Source: Mimachlamys varia
Taxonomy: Eukaryota > Mollusca > Bivalvia > Pectinida > Pectinidae
Reading direction: 5' to 3'
NCBI GenBank assembly: GCA_947623455.1
Contig: OX392543.1
Location: 16,738,757-16,802,756 of the forward strand
Length of the DNA stretch: 64,000 nucleotides
The notes beneath the pieces are model-generated. The model ran no database searches. It was not told the DNA's origin and was given only the letters and a program-made list of their open reading frames with translations. Made by a program: the position numbers and the translations under genes. Positions 1 through 12,996 of this stretch are shown piece by piece (position 1 is the stretch's first letter; every line of letters starts with the position of its first letter).

Positions 1-565
1 ATTACTCAGAAACACTGTACTTAGCAGGAGCAAATTTTCAGTAGGCACTACAATCGTATGAAATACTTCGTGATAGGCTGTGAGTCCTTAAAGGCGATAA
101 ACACCCAATATCATTTTCTCAAGAATGAATGTATGTATATGTATAGGGGACAACACATTTTTATATAGTAGTATAGAATCTAGGCTTCAACAAAAATTTG
201 GGTTATCGCTCGAAATCCTTAAATCAGGGATGCTCAAACTACATCGCGGTCAAATTTTATAAGATCCATATCAGAAGACAGCGATTAATTTAACACCACG
301 ATTTCTCCTTTGCCCTGTATCTCGGCTAAAACCTATGATTAAAATGTGATAAAATAGTTCCGTTCATCTATTTAAAGGCAGTTGAGTAGGCCTAACTGCT
401 ATATTTCCGTGAGTAAACAAACCTGGCTTTTTTATTTATCTGTTCAATTGGCGTATACACATTTAACCATATTATAAGTTGGTACACAATGTTAACTTTT
501 GGTTAGGTATTGTTTACGCTACCTCAAGTCTCTGCCTGTACGACATTGATCCGTACTCGTTTCCT

Positions 566-800
566 GTTTAACGACAGGGGCTCGGTTTCGGGGTTTTGAA
601 CGATATATGGTGTGAATCCTTTCAATTTCAATCTACAATATTCGATACCCTCAATTTTACAATTTTAAAGAATATGTATAAACAGCGGATAAAAGTTTTT
701 ATATTATATACTGGTGTGCATTCCTATATTATAAAGTGGAATTGAAACGGTTTACGCCATATTTCGCTCAAATCCCGAAACCGAGCCCCTGTTGTTAAAC
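566..800. mobile_element. Palindromic MITE-like element, about 235 bp
   Basis: Ends are inverted copies of about 60 bp: GTTTAACGACAGGGGCTCGG at the left and its complement, with few mismatches, at 741-800. No coding sequence inside. Typical of a non-autonomous DNA transposon. Confidence 0.7.
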
Positions 801-914
801 GTTAGTTTTTTTAGAAGATCAAAATGTGTTGGTAAGACTCAGGGTTCTAGACTAACCTCAGATTTTTAGGTTAAAAGCCTATCGAAGATATCAATCGTGT
901 ATCTGTCATGAAAC

Positions 915-1100
915 TGTGATGAATCAGGGATGATTAAAGGTGGGGTCAAAAACTATTTCTGGTTTTTCTGATGCATTCATTATTGTACAGCTCCCCGTCG
1001 TTTTCCCAAATATTTCTACAAACCGACGGTTATTGTCGATATTTCATGTGATTTGTTGTGGTATTTCCCACGACAAAAACTTGTTTTAGCGCTAAGACCT
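915..1100 (+). repeat. Left arm of a large inverted-repeat pair
   Basis: Contains CAAACCGACGGTTATTGTCG and GTGGTATTTCCCACGACAAA. A diverged inverted copy lies at 4075-4250. The pair encloses about 3 kb. Confidence 0.6.
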
Positions 1101-1485
1101 ATATTCCTGCCATCGTACTGCTTTTACGGATGTGTATGTATTTGTTTTAATCATTTAAAACCTGATGAATAAAAATAAACATAACAAAGATAGAATACAA
1201 AAAACGATTGATCAGTTCCTAAGCATATTTTTGCGAAACACGAAAGTGATGAGCGACCACGAAAGAATCATTGAGTACATACATTTAGAATCAAGGAATC
1301 TTATCCAGTATTGAAACTGACGTGACGTGAAAATGAACAGGGAAATGTCTATTTTTCCAATAAATATTCTTCAAAGTGACTTTTCTGTTTCACTTTTTTA
1401 ACGTTTTACTGGTTAAACAGTTGCTGGTTGCTTTGATTTCAGATTTACGAATATGTCCGATATTCTTGGGTTGGTTTCAAAAGCC

Positions 1486-1770
1486 AGTTTTATTTCATAA
1501 TAATTTAATCTTGTTTGAAACAAGCATTTTCATTGGTTTAAAACATTATGTAATCAGCCCATAACGTAAAACTCGACGTCACTGTTTATAACGTCGCTTT
1601 TGATAAGCTGATGCAGCAGCGTAATGATTTGTAAGAGAAAAGAGTCCATTAATAAAGATAATTTTCGCAGGGTTTTAGATTAAATTATAAGTATAAACTT
1701 GAATCTATTTTTATGTTATGGTGTTATATCCCATAACATAAAAAATAGATTCAAGTTAATCCTTAAATAT
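1486..1770 (+). mobile_element. Foldback element, copy 1 of 3
   Basis: An arm of about 200 bp (GAAACAAGCATTTTCATTGG ... CGTTTATAACGTCGCTTTTG) is followed by a hairpin whose arms are AACTTGAATCTATTTTTATG and its complement (1695-1757). Copies at 31625-31960 (reverse) and 39452-39795 share both parts. Confidence 0.65.
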
Positions 1771-1874
1771 GTTATTGTAGCAGTTTGTTCGGCATACAAC
1801 AAACTATCATTATCAAAATTATTATTAACAAAAACCCGAAGTATATAATTCCAAGATATTCTTTATCCATTTTG

Positions 1875-2560
1875 TGGGATATGTGTTCACAACGAGATTC
1901 AGAAAAAAATTGAGAAAGGTTAGTTACGAACAGGTCGTATAGAAACTGGCTTACCGATATATGAACAAAGAGAGTCAATTTATTTTGAAACAGGATGGGA
2001 ACTCCTATCTGAACGTCGTAAATACAATTTATAAGTTATCCACCCTTTTTAAAATAAAGAATGATATGGAACCAAATTATTTTTCTAAACTCTTACCAAA
2101 CTTGCGTTCTGAAACCTTTGCATATGTTACTCGTAATATGGACGATTCCACTGTTCCCCGTTGTAGAACAGGTTTACTAAACCAATCATTCATACCTTCA
2201 ACTGTATCACTATTGAATACCATACACCCCACTTCAAAGTCAACTTATTCTCTTGTTGTATTTATAAACAGTCTAAAACAAGATATTATCACAGTCCAAC
2301 ATTTCTAACGACTGGACATAGAAAAGTCACAATTATACACACCAGATTAAGAAATTATTGTAGCAGTTTACAAAATGACCTTTTCAGAGTTGACCTTACT
2401 GAAATCATACTGTTCATGCAGGGATATAGAAAATGTCCATCATAATCTTTACACATATCCGTTGTATTCGTTTGCAAGAAATGAACTGTTAAGAAACCAG
2501 AGAAATATTAACATTCCCGGGCCCTGATAACATATATGATTACTCTTCTTTGGGGTAAGC
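1875..2560 (+). pseudogene. LINE 3' end: C-terminal tail of ORF2, decayed
   Basis: An open stretch at 1961-2308 reads ...MEPNYFSKLLPNLRSETF...RCRTGLLNQSFIPSTVSLLN, the tail seen after the reverse transcriptase in CR1/jockey-type LINEs (PxYLxxLLPP ... R..L...SFIPSTI.LWN). Further on, after a frameshift, CSCRDIENVHHNLYTYPLY matches the terminal CCHC-like zinc motif with its second half degraded. Stops and shifts make it dead. No poly(A) or microsatellite end could be fixed. Confidence 0.6.
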
Positions 2561-4074
2561 AGTTTCTAACATTAGATCAAAACAAACAAGCTTTCACTTA
2601 ATAAGATGTCTGTAAGTACATCAAAATACAAATCAATTAACAATAACATTGATGTTTTGAAAAGTAAAAATGTTGGCGAAATTCCAGGTAAATGCTCTTG
2701 AAGCTAGGTAGTGGGAAACAACTGTCAACAAACTATACTGTATTAACTGATTGATTTAGGTATATATTGCATTAAAGAAATATCATTAGAAATGCTTCAT
2801 AAGTTATTTTGTGCCCAATCCTTTTTATCTTTTGTCATTTATGTTGTTAAATAAAATATGTTGAAATAAAAAAAATCGAAATTGGGTAGCAGGCATAGCC
2901 TAGTATATTAGCCATCTCCTTACAAATATATTAGTGTATACACATCATATAATGCTAGAACATTTTCTTCTTAAGATAATGAAAATAAGATATTTTTGTA
3001 GTTTCAAATGTGTTTCAAAAGTCAATCTGGACTGTACAGCCATGGAGCTGCCCACAGAGACACGGCATATGTTGCGGCAAGCTCTATTTTAGTAGGGCTA
3101 ACTTTCAACGCCATTTTTAATAACGTGTGTATACTTTGCATAACTTCACAATGATATACCTGACTTTTTGGACTTGTGACTCAGGATATTTAAAACAAAC
3201 TTGTTGGTCCTCTGAGGGATGCTTCTGAGCATTAGAATGACCATTATTAGTGACAAAACAGCTTAAAGCAGGCTAAGTGTGGTTCATTTGAAAACACATT
3301 ATGCTTTACTTTCAATGTTACAACACCATCACCGGAACAGTGTGGTTATATCTTGAGAAAAAGTTGATTTAACATTTTGATTCAATTCTTCTAGATGCAT
3401 TACAATGGCAAGATGATGGTGTCATAATATAAAACAAATAAATTGATGATAAATCAAGCGGAGATATCTCTGACAATAATAACTGGGCTTTATGAAAATT
3501 ATAGCAATGATTGTGCTAAATTTATTATATTAAAAGGGGACTGGGTGTACGTACAGGTATAATCATATCACAACACATATGTATGTAGACGACTATTCAC
3601 ATGCTGTATACCTATCATTTCTTTATCATTGTATGTAGAGCTAGTATACTCAAAACGGGTTCCGTTTTGGCGCGGGGTTGTGAGGTGGAGGGACAGATTT
3701 TGAAAATTGCTCTGATGGGTCATCGAACGAATGAAAGTCGAGTGTCTTTGTTTCTTTATAATATAACTCCTTTGCCTGACAGAATTCCTGGATAATCTTG
3801 TTTTTGATTTCGTCATCTATTTGGCACTGGAATTGAATGAAAAATTAAATAAATACACCAGTAACCTGTGGTTTCTAAGACTGGATATGTGCCACATTCC
3901 GTAATTAATGTACCAAGTTCGTGGTTACTCATTATTTTCGCGCAATCACAAATGTTTGGGAAAAATTAACATAAATCGTATTTTTAGTCCATTTCCACCA
4001 TTTATTTTTTATTATTTGGGACTTTTGATCAAATATGAATATATTCTATTTTTAAGGCAGTCGTTGTAGTAAAA
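2561..4074. other. No gene seen
   Basis: AT-rich sequence with no supported coding region. It probably lies in intron 1 of the left metalloprotease paralogue. Confidence 0.5.
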
Positions 4075-4250
4075 TGAATCTTGACGTCAAAACAAGTTTT
4101 TGTCGTGGGAAATACCACAACAAATTGCATGGAAATTTCGGCAATAACCGACGGTTTGTAAAGGTGTTTTGGAAAACGAATGGGAGTTGTATAATAATTT
4201 AAACATCAGAAGATACAGAAATAGTCTTGGACTATCGTGGATTCACTAAC
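4075..4250 (-). repeat. Right arm of the large inverted-repeat pair
   Basis: Inverted copy of 915-1100, including GTCGTGGGAAATACCACAAC and AATAACCGACGGTTTG. The arms could be the ends of one old DNA transposon or two separate copies of a repeat. Confidence 0.6.
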
Positions 4251-5740
4251 TTATGTCACGTAATTTCCTATCGTGTTAATTGTTAGTAAGTGGTTCAGCG
4301 CAGCATGCCTACCATGCCGTTTGTTTACGTTGAAGGACAGTTGGCGCGCTTTTCCGATCGTCGCAAATGACGTCACAATCAAAGGAAGTAACTGCGTACT
4401 TCTTTTAGCTTTTCACGACGAACGAGTAAAGGGGTCGTTTTCAAATTGTACAAAATGCACCATTAAGAATTTTTTTTTTAACTAGATTGTTTGAATGTTT
4501 TATTAATATTTGGACACTAAATAATCCAACCAAACTAAACACACTTAAAACAAAATAAGCCTTTCGTTGCAAATAAAATATACTCGAATTCCTTTGTACT
4601 TGTTACTTTACAGCATTACGATGTTTTAGTGTTTAGTGAAATCGTATTAGAAATATACTATTGCAAGCCGTGTTTTGTTTTCTTACTCAGCCAAGTTGGG
4701 ATAATATAAAGATTGGTATACGTTTGTGGTTAGTTTTTTTTTGTACCCTTATTCAAATTTTGTATCTATAAAGATGCGATAAAAATGTTTTCATCTTAAG
4801 AGCATTATGATTCTAACAACTATAATATTTTTACATCCAGAATAGTTTCACTATTATCAACTTCAATTAAGATATTACCTTGGTAAGATATAGTATCATA
4901 ACAAGCAAGCAAACTCACTTTTTTTCTCGTTTTTACTCTCATGTGACATTTTGTTTACGTTGTCTCGTGCGATTTGCACTAATGAAAAACATCAGTCTTT
5001 CAAGTAACAAATAATATATCGATATTCTATTGGAAACCATTCAAACTGTTCTATGTACTGTTTCACTAATATGTATAGCTTTAATTAGGCATTGATGCAA
5101 GCAAATTGTTTTTTCATAACCCTATGAAATTTCGAGGATGAGCGAGAGTGAAAGAAGTATGCGTCCCCTCGTCATTATCGTTGCAGAAAGCAAAATATGT
5201 TACAGGACACAACCAGCATCCTATATACCAATAAAGGCCCAATTTACGTAATTTCAGGATTTTTTTCGGAATTCTGAAAAATTATGAAAAAAAATCTTGT
5301 TAATAACCATGCAAAAATCCTCAGAACACAAGAACACGAAGTAAACCTGAGCGGTAACTAACAAGAAACTCTTGACAGAAAATACAAAGAATTGAAAATA
5401 AATTAGGTGTGGCCCACTGAAACAACAAGCCGAAGTTAGAAGGCAGTTCAAAATGGACGCGTGTTTACAACTACCGAGTTTCAACTGCTGCTGTACCGAT
5501 AACTGCGTAAGAATTCATCTTGAATCATGCTGATATCAGTTAATCTTAACTTAATCTATACATATAATAAGTCATAGGGCTTGATTTTCGCGTCATGTTT
5601 TGCTTAAAGTTAATTATATTGGGCCTTTAATGTATTAGTAATACAAATGCTTTGATTTCCATCAATGTCACTTGAAGTCTAAGTACTCGCTAGGTGCTGA
5701 CACCGGGTTATGTTGGGGTCGTTTGTTTTCATTGACCTAC
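4251..5740. other. No gene seen; probable intron of the left paralogue
   Basis: Only short random reading frames. No match to metalloprotease exon 2 was found on the minus strand. Confidence 0.5.
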
Positions 5741-5837
5741 CTTCGGTGTCCCATTCCAACTTTCCTTTGAATCTGATGGATGTTGTGGAAATTCCCAGAA
5801 CACAAGAAAAGATCAGCCGAAAGAATGAAAACTTCAT
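5741..5837 (-). CDS. First exon of a tandem paralogue of the metalloprotease (partial gene)
   Basis: Starts at ATG 5837 with MKFSFFRLIFSCVLGIS (signal peptide) and ends KLEWDTE plus one base, donor G|GTAGG. It is the same length (97 nt) and phase as exon 1 at 59726-59822, and both read IRF(K/Q)GK(L/F)EWDTE. The intron sequence after the donor and the 5' flank (AGCGCGTGA about 40-55 nt upstream) are also similar. I found no exon 2 to the left, which fits the 4-kb intron 1 of the right-hand gene. The rest of this gene should lie outside the window. Confidence 0.8.
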
Positions 5838-8076
5838 GTTGTTTAAAACACTTGTAAGCAAATAATCGTTTATGTACTCCATTAGCGCGTGACGTAAATC
5901 AGCAATATTTTTCATATTTTTTAATGAATAATTATCAGAACTGATACAACGACATCCCGAATTAGGGTTATCGTGACTCATCATTACACTTACTTCACTG
6001 CATATTTTAGTAATGTATGATGAACAGATTACAATCAGTGTCGCATGCAACACTCACACCTTGCCGTCAATCAAATTTTTAAAGTAAAATATACATTGAA
6101 AAAATTATCATATTACGTGTCATTTTAACAATCATGTTTAGCAATGAACATTTGTCTCATTTTAACAATCACTGTTTTATCAGGCTTAGCTGGAATTGAG
6201 AATTTGGTGACGACAACCTAATTTTAGTGGCAGTGACCTTTGTGTTCCAGTGTTTGACTTGTATGCAAGTGGCTACTCCATTAACATATTTACCTGGCCC
6301 ACGAGTACTCCAAAATAAACAGCTTCTATCCCCGGTTAGATTTCCATCCTACATTAATAAATTGTATAGGTGGTATCTCTCAACAACACCTTGAGTCCTG
6401 GTGTTGGGTAGACGTTTCATTGATATAGCCCTTACTAGCAAAAGGGGTTCTCGTAAAATATATAATGAATATATATCATTTGATCGTGGAAGTAAAAGCG
6501 ACAGTACGGACAAAAAAATTGTCAAATTCTCAAGGCTATCCTATATCCGTCCCTTTATCAAGATATACAAAATCGCGAATAAATATAGTATATATAACAT
6601 GATTTTAAATTTCATAATTCATAAATGTTGATATTGTAAAGATTTTCATTTTTTGATTAAAAAAATCAATGAAAATTAACAGAAACAAAAATCATGATAG
6701 ATATATACTGTGTTAGATATGTCATCAAAAGAGCTGTAGTAATTACAATGAGTACTGCGAGATATGGGTGATGTCGACATGGCAAATGATGGTCAATGCT
6801 ATAATAAGCAGATGATGTGGACAATGCAATGAGATGAGTTTGTCATTGAGTTTATAACTAGTTGAGGACTAGGTACAGACATATTGGTTGTTACCTGGAT
6901 GAAAATGGTAATATTGAAATTTTAATGTTTCCTTTGAATACATAGCATAAGCTTTATCCTATTATGTTAAATATTGATAAAAAATGCAGTGAAGCCCCCA
7001 AAATATTCAGTAAAGAATATCGAAATGGGAGTGCGCACATATTTATCACATAGTTATTTGAAACATTTCAAAAAAATAATACAAAGTTACTGCAATGGTC
7101 ATAGAATGATAACCCAGTAAATCAGAGTATCAGGGAGAAATACACAGGTACCCCCTCTAAAGAATGCCGTCCATTGCATGCTGTTTACAGTTCAGGTAAA
7201 AGTTGTTACTTGTATCTCGTGGGGGCAATATAGGGTCATTATTTTATATTATATAGGTCATTTGTCATGTAAATGTAAGTTTCGTGTCAAATATATGTAT
7301 AAAATTAAAATAATAACACCGACGTAACGTAATTTACGATACGGTTACCTAATTACTAATTAAGTTTGAGAAATGTATTTTGATACCAATGTGCCACAAC
7401 CTTTGTTGACAATTCTTTCAAAATCAATAAATTACCTAAAAAAACACTGCCGGAGGTGCCGAAGAACATCTTTTCACGTGCTATACATTCGCGCAAAAAT
7501 GGAAAACTGGCAATCGCTAAAAACAATTAATCGTGCTAGGAATGGGCAGTTTTTGCTTTGTGACGATAAACCAAGTAACATTAACCTTTCCTGCATGCTT
7601 GAATCCAATTTAATTGTTAATTTTGTCGATGTTTCACCATGTCTCTAAGTCAGACGTATGAATATCTAAAAAGTAAATAGTTCAAAATGGAGGGCAGAGG
7701 AGTATATTTCGCTACATGCAACGGGGAGATGTTTGATTTAAGAGATCTGACATACTGTCATAACTCGTCATACCGCAGACGGTAAGAATCTTGTTTTGGC
7801 TATGCGGAGTGCCACATAAATTTGTCGATCGGCGATGGAAATTTTAAAAATATGATCTAGATGTGATCGGTGTTCAGAATGTGCGTAAATTGCCATTCAT
7901 GTGACGAGTACGTTCTCCTATTCTGCGGTTTTCAATTGAAAGAGAGATTTATTCAAAAATCGAAGGCTCGTCTATCATTCTGTGTATGTTAAAGTAATAA
8001 AAAATAATATTCATTGTTTTTATTATCTTTCGCAGTATTCTGCAAACGTGCACGCGTTTAAAAATCCATGAATAAA
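5838..8076. other. Upstream flank of the left paralogue; no gene seen
   Basis: The first 60 bp upstream of ATG 5837 resemble the same position of the right gene (TTAGCGCGTGACGT against CTAGCGCGTGATC). The rest holds no recognised feature. Confidence 0.4.
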
Positions 8077-8226
8077 CTTCTGCTTCTACATTAGTTTAGA
8101 AGTTTTCGATTCCCACCTTTTGGCGCTTAGCATCAATGACAAGTTCCGGAAGGACGCAACAGCTGTTATATGCAGTTTAGTTAATTGTTTCGGCATAGTG
8201 TATCTAATACTAAATTTGAAATGTTA
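8077..8226 (+). repeat. Dispersed repeat (CTTCTGCTTCTACATTAGTT family), copy
   Basis: CTTCTGCTTCTACATTAGTT, then GGAAGGACGCAACAGCTG and TTCGGCATAGTGTATCT. Related copies at 8700-8865, 18836-18975 and 51835-51975, with partial ones at 57070-57140 and 60165-60240. Confidence 0.65.
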
Positions 8227-8699
8227 AGCATGTGTGTATATTACGTCATCTTACATCTGCATATATTGTATGCAGAAATATGTTTTATTACCAGTAAAAA
8301 ACAGAAATTATATTGAACCAAGTCGATGTCGTTTATTTGAGCAGATCAGTGATGTGCAATTGCATCTGTTGCAAGCTATTCATTGTCTTGTTAACATTTG
8401 CATGACAAATGAATTGCGTTGAAAATGCATACTTGTCTGATAACCTTCTTTTCAATTATTAAGCGATAATCTGCGAATCAGATGTTGGTCTTAGTAAGAA
8501 AGAAGCTTGATTTACAAGGACAACCTACTTGTCCTATAACAATTTTGGGGCTCCTTTAAGGAGTGACACTATTACCATCAATGGAATATGATCTTACCTA
8601 TTATATATCTCGGTACATAATATACACATTTCCGTAGTACACGATTTTAAATTATGCAGAAATAGTTTAATTTTACTTCTAAATTCATAAATTAAAGGG

Positions 8700-8865
8700 G
8701 TTTTACGCACCTGACTCCTCTGCTTCTACATTAGTTTAGAGATTTTGGATTCCTATCTTTTGGCCCCTAGCATCACTGAAGAGTCCTGGGAGGACGAAAC
8801 AGCTGTATAATGCAGTTTAATTCATTTTTTCGGCATACTGTATCTATGAATAAATTTAAAGACTC
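8700..8865 (+). repeat. Dispersed repeat (CTTCTGCTTCTACATTAGTT family), copy
   Basis: Same order of blocks as 8077-8226, with preceding GGGGTTTTACGCACCTGACT also shared with the 51.9-kb copy. Confidence 0.65.
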
Positions 8866-9300
8866 TCGTAAAAGCACAAGAGAATATGACCAGGTGTTCC
8901 GGAAGAGAAAGCGTCTTCTGCTTCATCGACGACACCCGCCATGTAAATCTTGGTCACATCAAAGTAAGCATCAATTCTCAAAATGAGAAAGTGTCATCAT
9001 TGACATCACAACAAGTAAACACATTAACCATAAAACTTGCCCATAGTCTTCATCAACTTGCATCTCTCGAATCCTTGTGCCGTAAGTTTGTTCCTCAGCA
9101 GTTGACATCTATCACGAAAATCTCGATATTCAGGGCAAGCCCTAGAATAACGAATCAACTGCGACATGTAAACACCATAGGATGGTGAAGCTATGATCTT
9201 ACTATCAAGAAATGGAAATTCATGATCAGAAAATCGAAATCGACACGTTTAACAAACAGCTTAGTAGTAAGTTGCCCGTGTTGGTCAGAGGTTAAGTAAA
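8866..9300 (-). mobile_element. 3' end of an RT element (family of 39.9-41.5 kb), internally deleted
   Basis: On the minus strand the 3' UTR block (ATGGCGGGTGTCGTCGATGA, AGCAGAAGACGC...) is preceded by decayed C-terminal RT sequence (SDQHGQLTTKL; TCRRCQLLRN-like remnants). Frames are broken. Confidence 0.55.
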
Positions 9301-9495
9301 ACTAGGGGCTAAATAGGAACAAAGGAAAGATTTGCATGGAGACTATCGTAAAAGAACAAGAGAATAAGACCAGGTGTTCCGGAAGAGTAAGCGTTTTCTG
9401 CTTCATCGACAGCAAATGCTGGCCCGTCTTGTATAGATTTGAAGAACTGCTTTTAATCACATCAACAGCTTCAGGAAATCCGAGGTTCATATGAA
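9301..9495 (-). mobile_element. Second RT-element 3' UTR fragment, directly adjoining
   Basis: Repeats the AACAAAGGAAAGATTTGCAT ... CCAGGTGTTCCGGAAGAGTA block seen just before in 8866-8920. The two fragments are in the same orientation. Confidence 0.5.
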
Positions 9496-10030
9496 TTCAG
9501 CATTTTTTCAATTTTGTTTTTTCACAGGGTTGGATATTTAGTCTTGAATGGGTTTTTTTCAGATTCGTGAGAGTTGCACATGCAACTTTGTGCTTCATAT
9601 TGTTGATTTGCTTTAAATTTTGTTTTTCATATTCTGACAGAGTTGCACGAGTTTGTTAATGTTTATTTTTTCAAATTTGTTTATTCACTGGGTTGGATGT
9701 TTAGTGTTGAATGTTTTTTTTTCCAGATTCGGGAGAGTTGCACGATATGAATGCGTTGTTAATTGCTTTCAGATTCTGAGAGAGTTGCACAGGCAACTTT
9801 TTGCTTCATTTTGTTGATTTGCTTTAAAAAAAAAATTAATATTCTGACAGAATTGCACGAGTTTGTTGATGTTTAGTCTTAACCTTTTCTTGAATGCGTA
9901 GTTTCTCAGATCCTGAAAGAGTTGCAGTTTGTTGATGTTAAGTGTTGTCCTTTTTATAATACATTGCTTTGCAGATTCTGAGAGAGACGTTCGAATGTTT
10001 TGTTGTTTAGTCTTGTCCTTCCCATTAATG
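9496..10030. repeat. Degenerate tandem repeat with GAGAGTTGCAC core
   Basis: About seven spaced copies of AGATTC(T/G)GAGAGAGTTGCA with T-rich linkers (GTTTGTTGATGTTTAGTCTT). Periodicity is irregular. Confidence 0.55.
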
Positions 10031-10204
10031 TTTTGTAAGCGTAATGTCCAGCTAGATATATGAAGGGGGAAATACTGCCTAACTGGCAAACTAGCTTTTC
10101 CAGTCATGCTGTATAACCCGGGGACCCGTTTACGCTAGTTAGGCAAGGGTGAGTGTGGTCAGTGGTTGGATGGATGACCGCCTGCACGGCAGAATTTCTG
10201 CTTT

Positions 10205-11474
10205 TTAAATAGGATAGTGAATGACTTGGCCATTAGTTTCAAGAGGAGGGATAAAAGAGGATCTGTTAGTAAAGCTGGTGATAGATTTCGCTAGTTTCCA
10301 CCATTTATCAGGAGGGACCATATTATCATTTAGTGAATTCTCTAGCTTTTTAATGTAATTAGTCTTTGCTGCACGGATAAGGTCAATATTTTCATTTCTT
10401 ATAATACGAAATCTGTGCCAATGATTCGAATTATTTTTTGACTTGGCCTTACTATGCATTCTGTTTCGTTGCCTCATCTTGAGCCTTATGGTATTGTTCA
10501 TCCACGGTTTGTCATTAGGACGTACTGTTATAATTTTGGTAGGAATGAAACTATTGACCTGTTCCATTACTGATTTAATTATAAAGTTATTAAATGAATC
10601 ATAATCCTGATTTAATGATAAATATAACCAATCAATAGAAAGAAGGGCATTGTTCATACTTTCAAAGTCAGCTTCATCATTTTGAGAATGGATTTTTTTA
10701 TAGCTAGCTGACATGTTTGAATAAAGTATAAGAGGTAAAGGCATGAACTGATGAGTGGTCACTACAAAATGACCGTGATATAAAAGTATTTTTAATTATG
10801 TGTATGGATGTGGCACTGTCAGGTGTTATTCTTGTAGGTTCCTTAATAAGACTGGATAAATTATGTTTAGTCATGAGTCTTGATAAGTGGTTATTTAATG
10901 GTACATTTGACATATCAATATTAATATCACCTGTAAGTATCACATCCATAGAAGTATCTGTAGCTCTAGTAAGAGTATCATCCAGCTTTGCCCAATAATC
11001 CACATTACTATCTGGTCTTTATAGACAACCAAGAAGAAATCTGTGTTTGTTAATTAATACTTCAGACCAGAGTAACTCAACATCGTCCCTTTCTAGGTCA
11101 ATTCGCCTCTTCATAACAACAGTGTTCTTGTAATATATTATAACCCCACCCCCCTGACCAGAAATTCTATCTTTTCAATAGGGAATTGGATTAAATGGGT
11201 GAAGTTGTATGTCAAAGTTAGTTACAAGCGAATTTAAATGTGATTCTGTTAAACATACAATATCATTTTTTTCAAACTCAGCTTCAATTAAAGATATTTT
11301 GTTTCGTAGGGAGCCGACATTAAGATAAACCAAAGGACTATATGCACTAAGGGGTGTTTTTGACCCCATGCATTTTCTCCTTATTCTTCTAACAATTAAA
11401 AGTGCAGAACACAAACAAACAATTTCAGTAAAATTTAAAATGTTTATTGATGGTATTCCATAGCAACGGGCCAT
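10205..11474 (-). pseudogene. LINE ORF2 endonuclease region, broken and 3'-truncated
   Basis: Three overlapping minus-strand frames (11474-11175, 11003-10704, 10762-10205) together read an apurinic endonuclease domain and the linker after it. Visible motifs: NVGSLRNKI (domain start), DIVCLTESHL (catalytic TE-H), DVILTGDINID (GD-N), CSDHSSV (SDH). The linker has TVRPNDKPWMNNTIRLKMRQ. The domain order and sequence match the LINE at 22.2-25.5 kb. At least two frameshifts. The reverse transcriptase is absent: the sequence stops matching near 10205. Loss of the 3' part is unusual for a LINE, which normally loses the 5' part. Confidence 0.75.
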
Positions 11475-11639
11475 AGCAACGGGTCATAGTACCATAATCA
11501 GCTTAGGGTTCAAGAGACAACATTTGATGATTACATTATGTAACATAACATTCTGAACTATCCATTATATTTTTCTTTGATAAATATTACATTAATAATA
11601 ACAGTTTAACAGTTTATGTTTATTTATTGAAAGGAAAAA

Positions 11640-12250
11640 AAGAAAAAAATGTTGATTTTGACCATAGCAACAAGACTTTTTACATAGCAACTAACATTAT
11701 CCACACCTATTTACATACAATTTATTAAAATATACACATATTTGATACATACAATAAGGAGTAAACAATTACTCGGTGATTTCCATTTGATTATTGTAGT
11801 ATTAACAAACCAAATACTACATTAGGGCTATTTTAGCCGTAGCAACAAGCATTTTTGCATAGCAACTTACAATATTAACACATGGTTTGCATACAAATCA
11901 CTAGAAGAAACACATATTTAATTGATACAGTAAGAAGTCAACTTTCAATAATTGATTCTGATTTGATTGTTGTGTTTTTTAGGAAATGAATAGTGTATTA
12001 TGATGATTTTGGCCATAGCAACTCACATTTTCCATAGCAACGCACATACTTTACATTTATATACATACAAATCACTGAAATATACACATATTTGATACAT
12101 ATTTTTATTTTCATTTATATTCAAGAAGAAGTAAATAAGTATTGCATGATTTCCATTTGATTATTGTGGTTTTTACGATACTAAATAGTTCATTATGATG
12201 TCTTTGGCCATAGCAACATGCATTTTTGCATAGCAACTTAGGTCTGTTCC
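11640..12250. repeat. Tandem satellite, unit about 175-195 bp, about 3.5 copies
   Basis: The marker (C)CATAGCAAC-A followed by TTTTTGCATAGCAACTTA recurs near 11662, 11839, 12013 and 12208. Between the markers a shared block runs ATACACATATTTGATACATA ... GATTTCCATTTGATTATTGT. A related CATAGCAACGGG pair lies at 11460-11490. Confidence 0.75.
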
Positions 12251-12569
12251 AGAATTAACCATATGGGGAGGGTGGGAGGCATTTTTTTCAGACACTTACC
12301 ATACATAAAATGTCAAAGGTAATTGAATATACCTTACTAAGGCATGGTAGACAGATCAAGTTTTGATCCAACACCCATAAATGGCATAATATGTAGGTGC
12401 CTGCACTGTCCTTATCCTATATGATTAATTAAGCCTAACTCTTTCATTGTTCACGCAAGTTTTACATACAAATAACTAAAATGTACATAAAAATAGAAAC
12501 AAACTTTTGCATTGCTTGATCTCATATTAATATTTACACCCATGGATATAGCTTACTGTCCATTTTAAA

Positions 12570-12870
12570 AGGTTTTCTAAGGTTTAAAGCTTGAGTATTG
12601 AGCCATTTTCCACTGTTGAATATAAGCTTTGTTAAAAATCATTGTTAAAACTTCTAAATCCTTGGTTAAGCTCAGAAATCTTCTGTGAAGCTTGGAAATC
12701 CTTGATTAAGGTCGAACACCAACAAATTATCAGCGAAAGTCGAATATTATCCATGCAAAAGCTTGGAAATCCTTGGTGAAGCTCAGAAATTCTCAATTAA
12801 TCTTGGAAATCCACAGTTAAGCTCAGAAATTCTTGCAGAAGCTCAGAAATCCATAGTAAAGATAGTATCT
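12570..12870. repeat. Short tandem repeat, unit about 30 bp
   Basis: AAGCTCAGAAAT and CTTGGAAATCCTTGGTTAAG alternate about eight times with changes. Confidence 0.55.
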
Positions 12871-12996
12871 GTGCAAATACAAAAGAAAAAAATTCAAAAA
12901 CATTATAAATTACAATGTGCCTGTATTTCTGCATCTGATAAAATGCTGACAAAACTTAAATATATGTACAAAAAATGTATGGTATGTACATCATAA

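Noticed and set aside
1..5740. Exon 2 of the left metalloprotease paralogue
   Set aside because: I looked for a counterpart to the 212-nt exon 2 on the minus strand and found none. It probably lies beyond the left edge.
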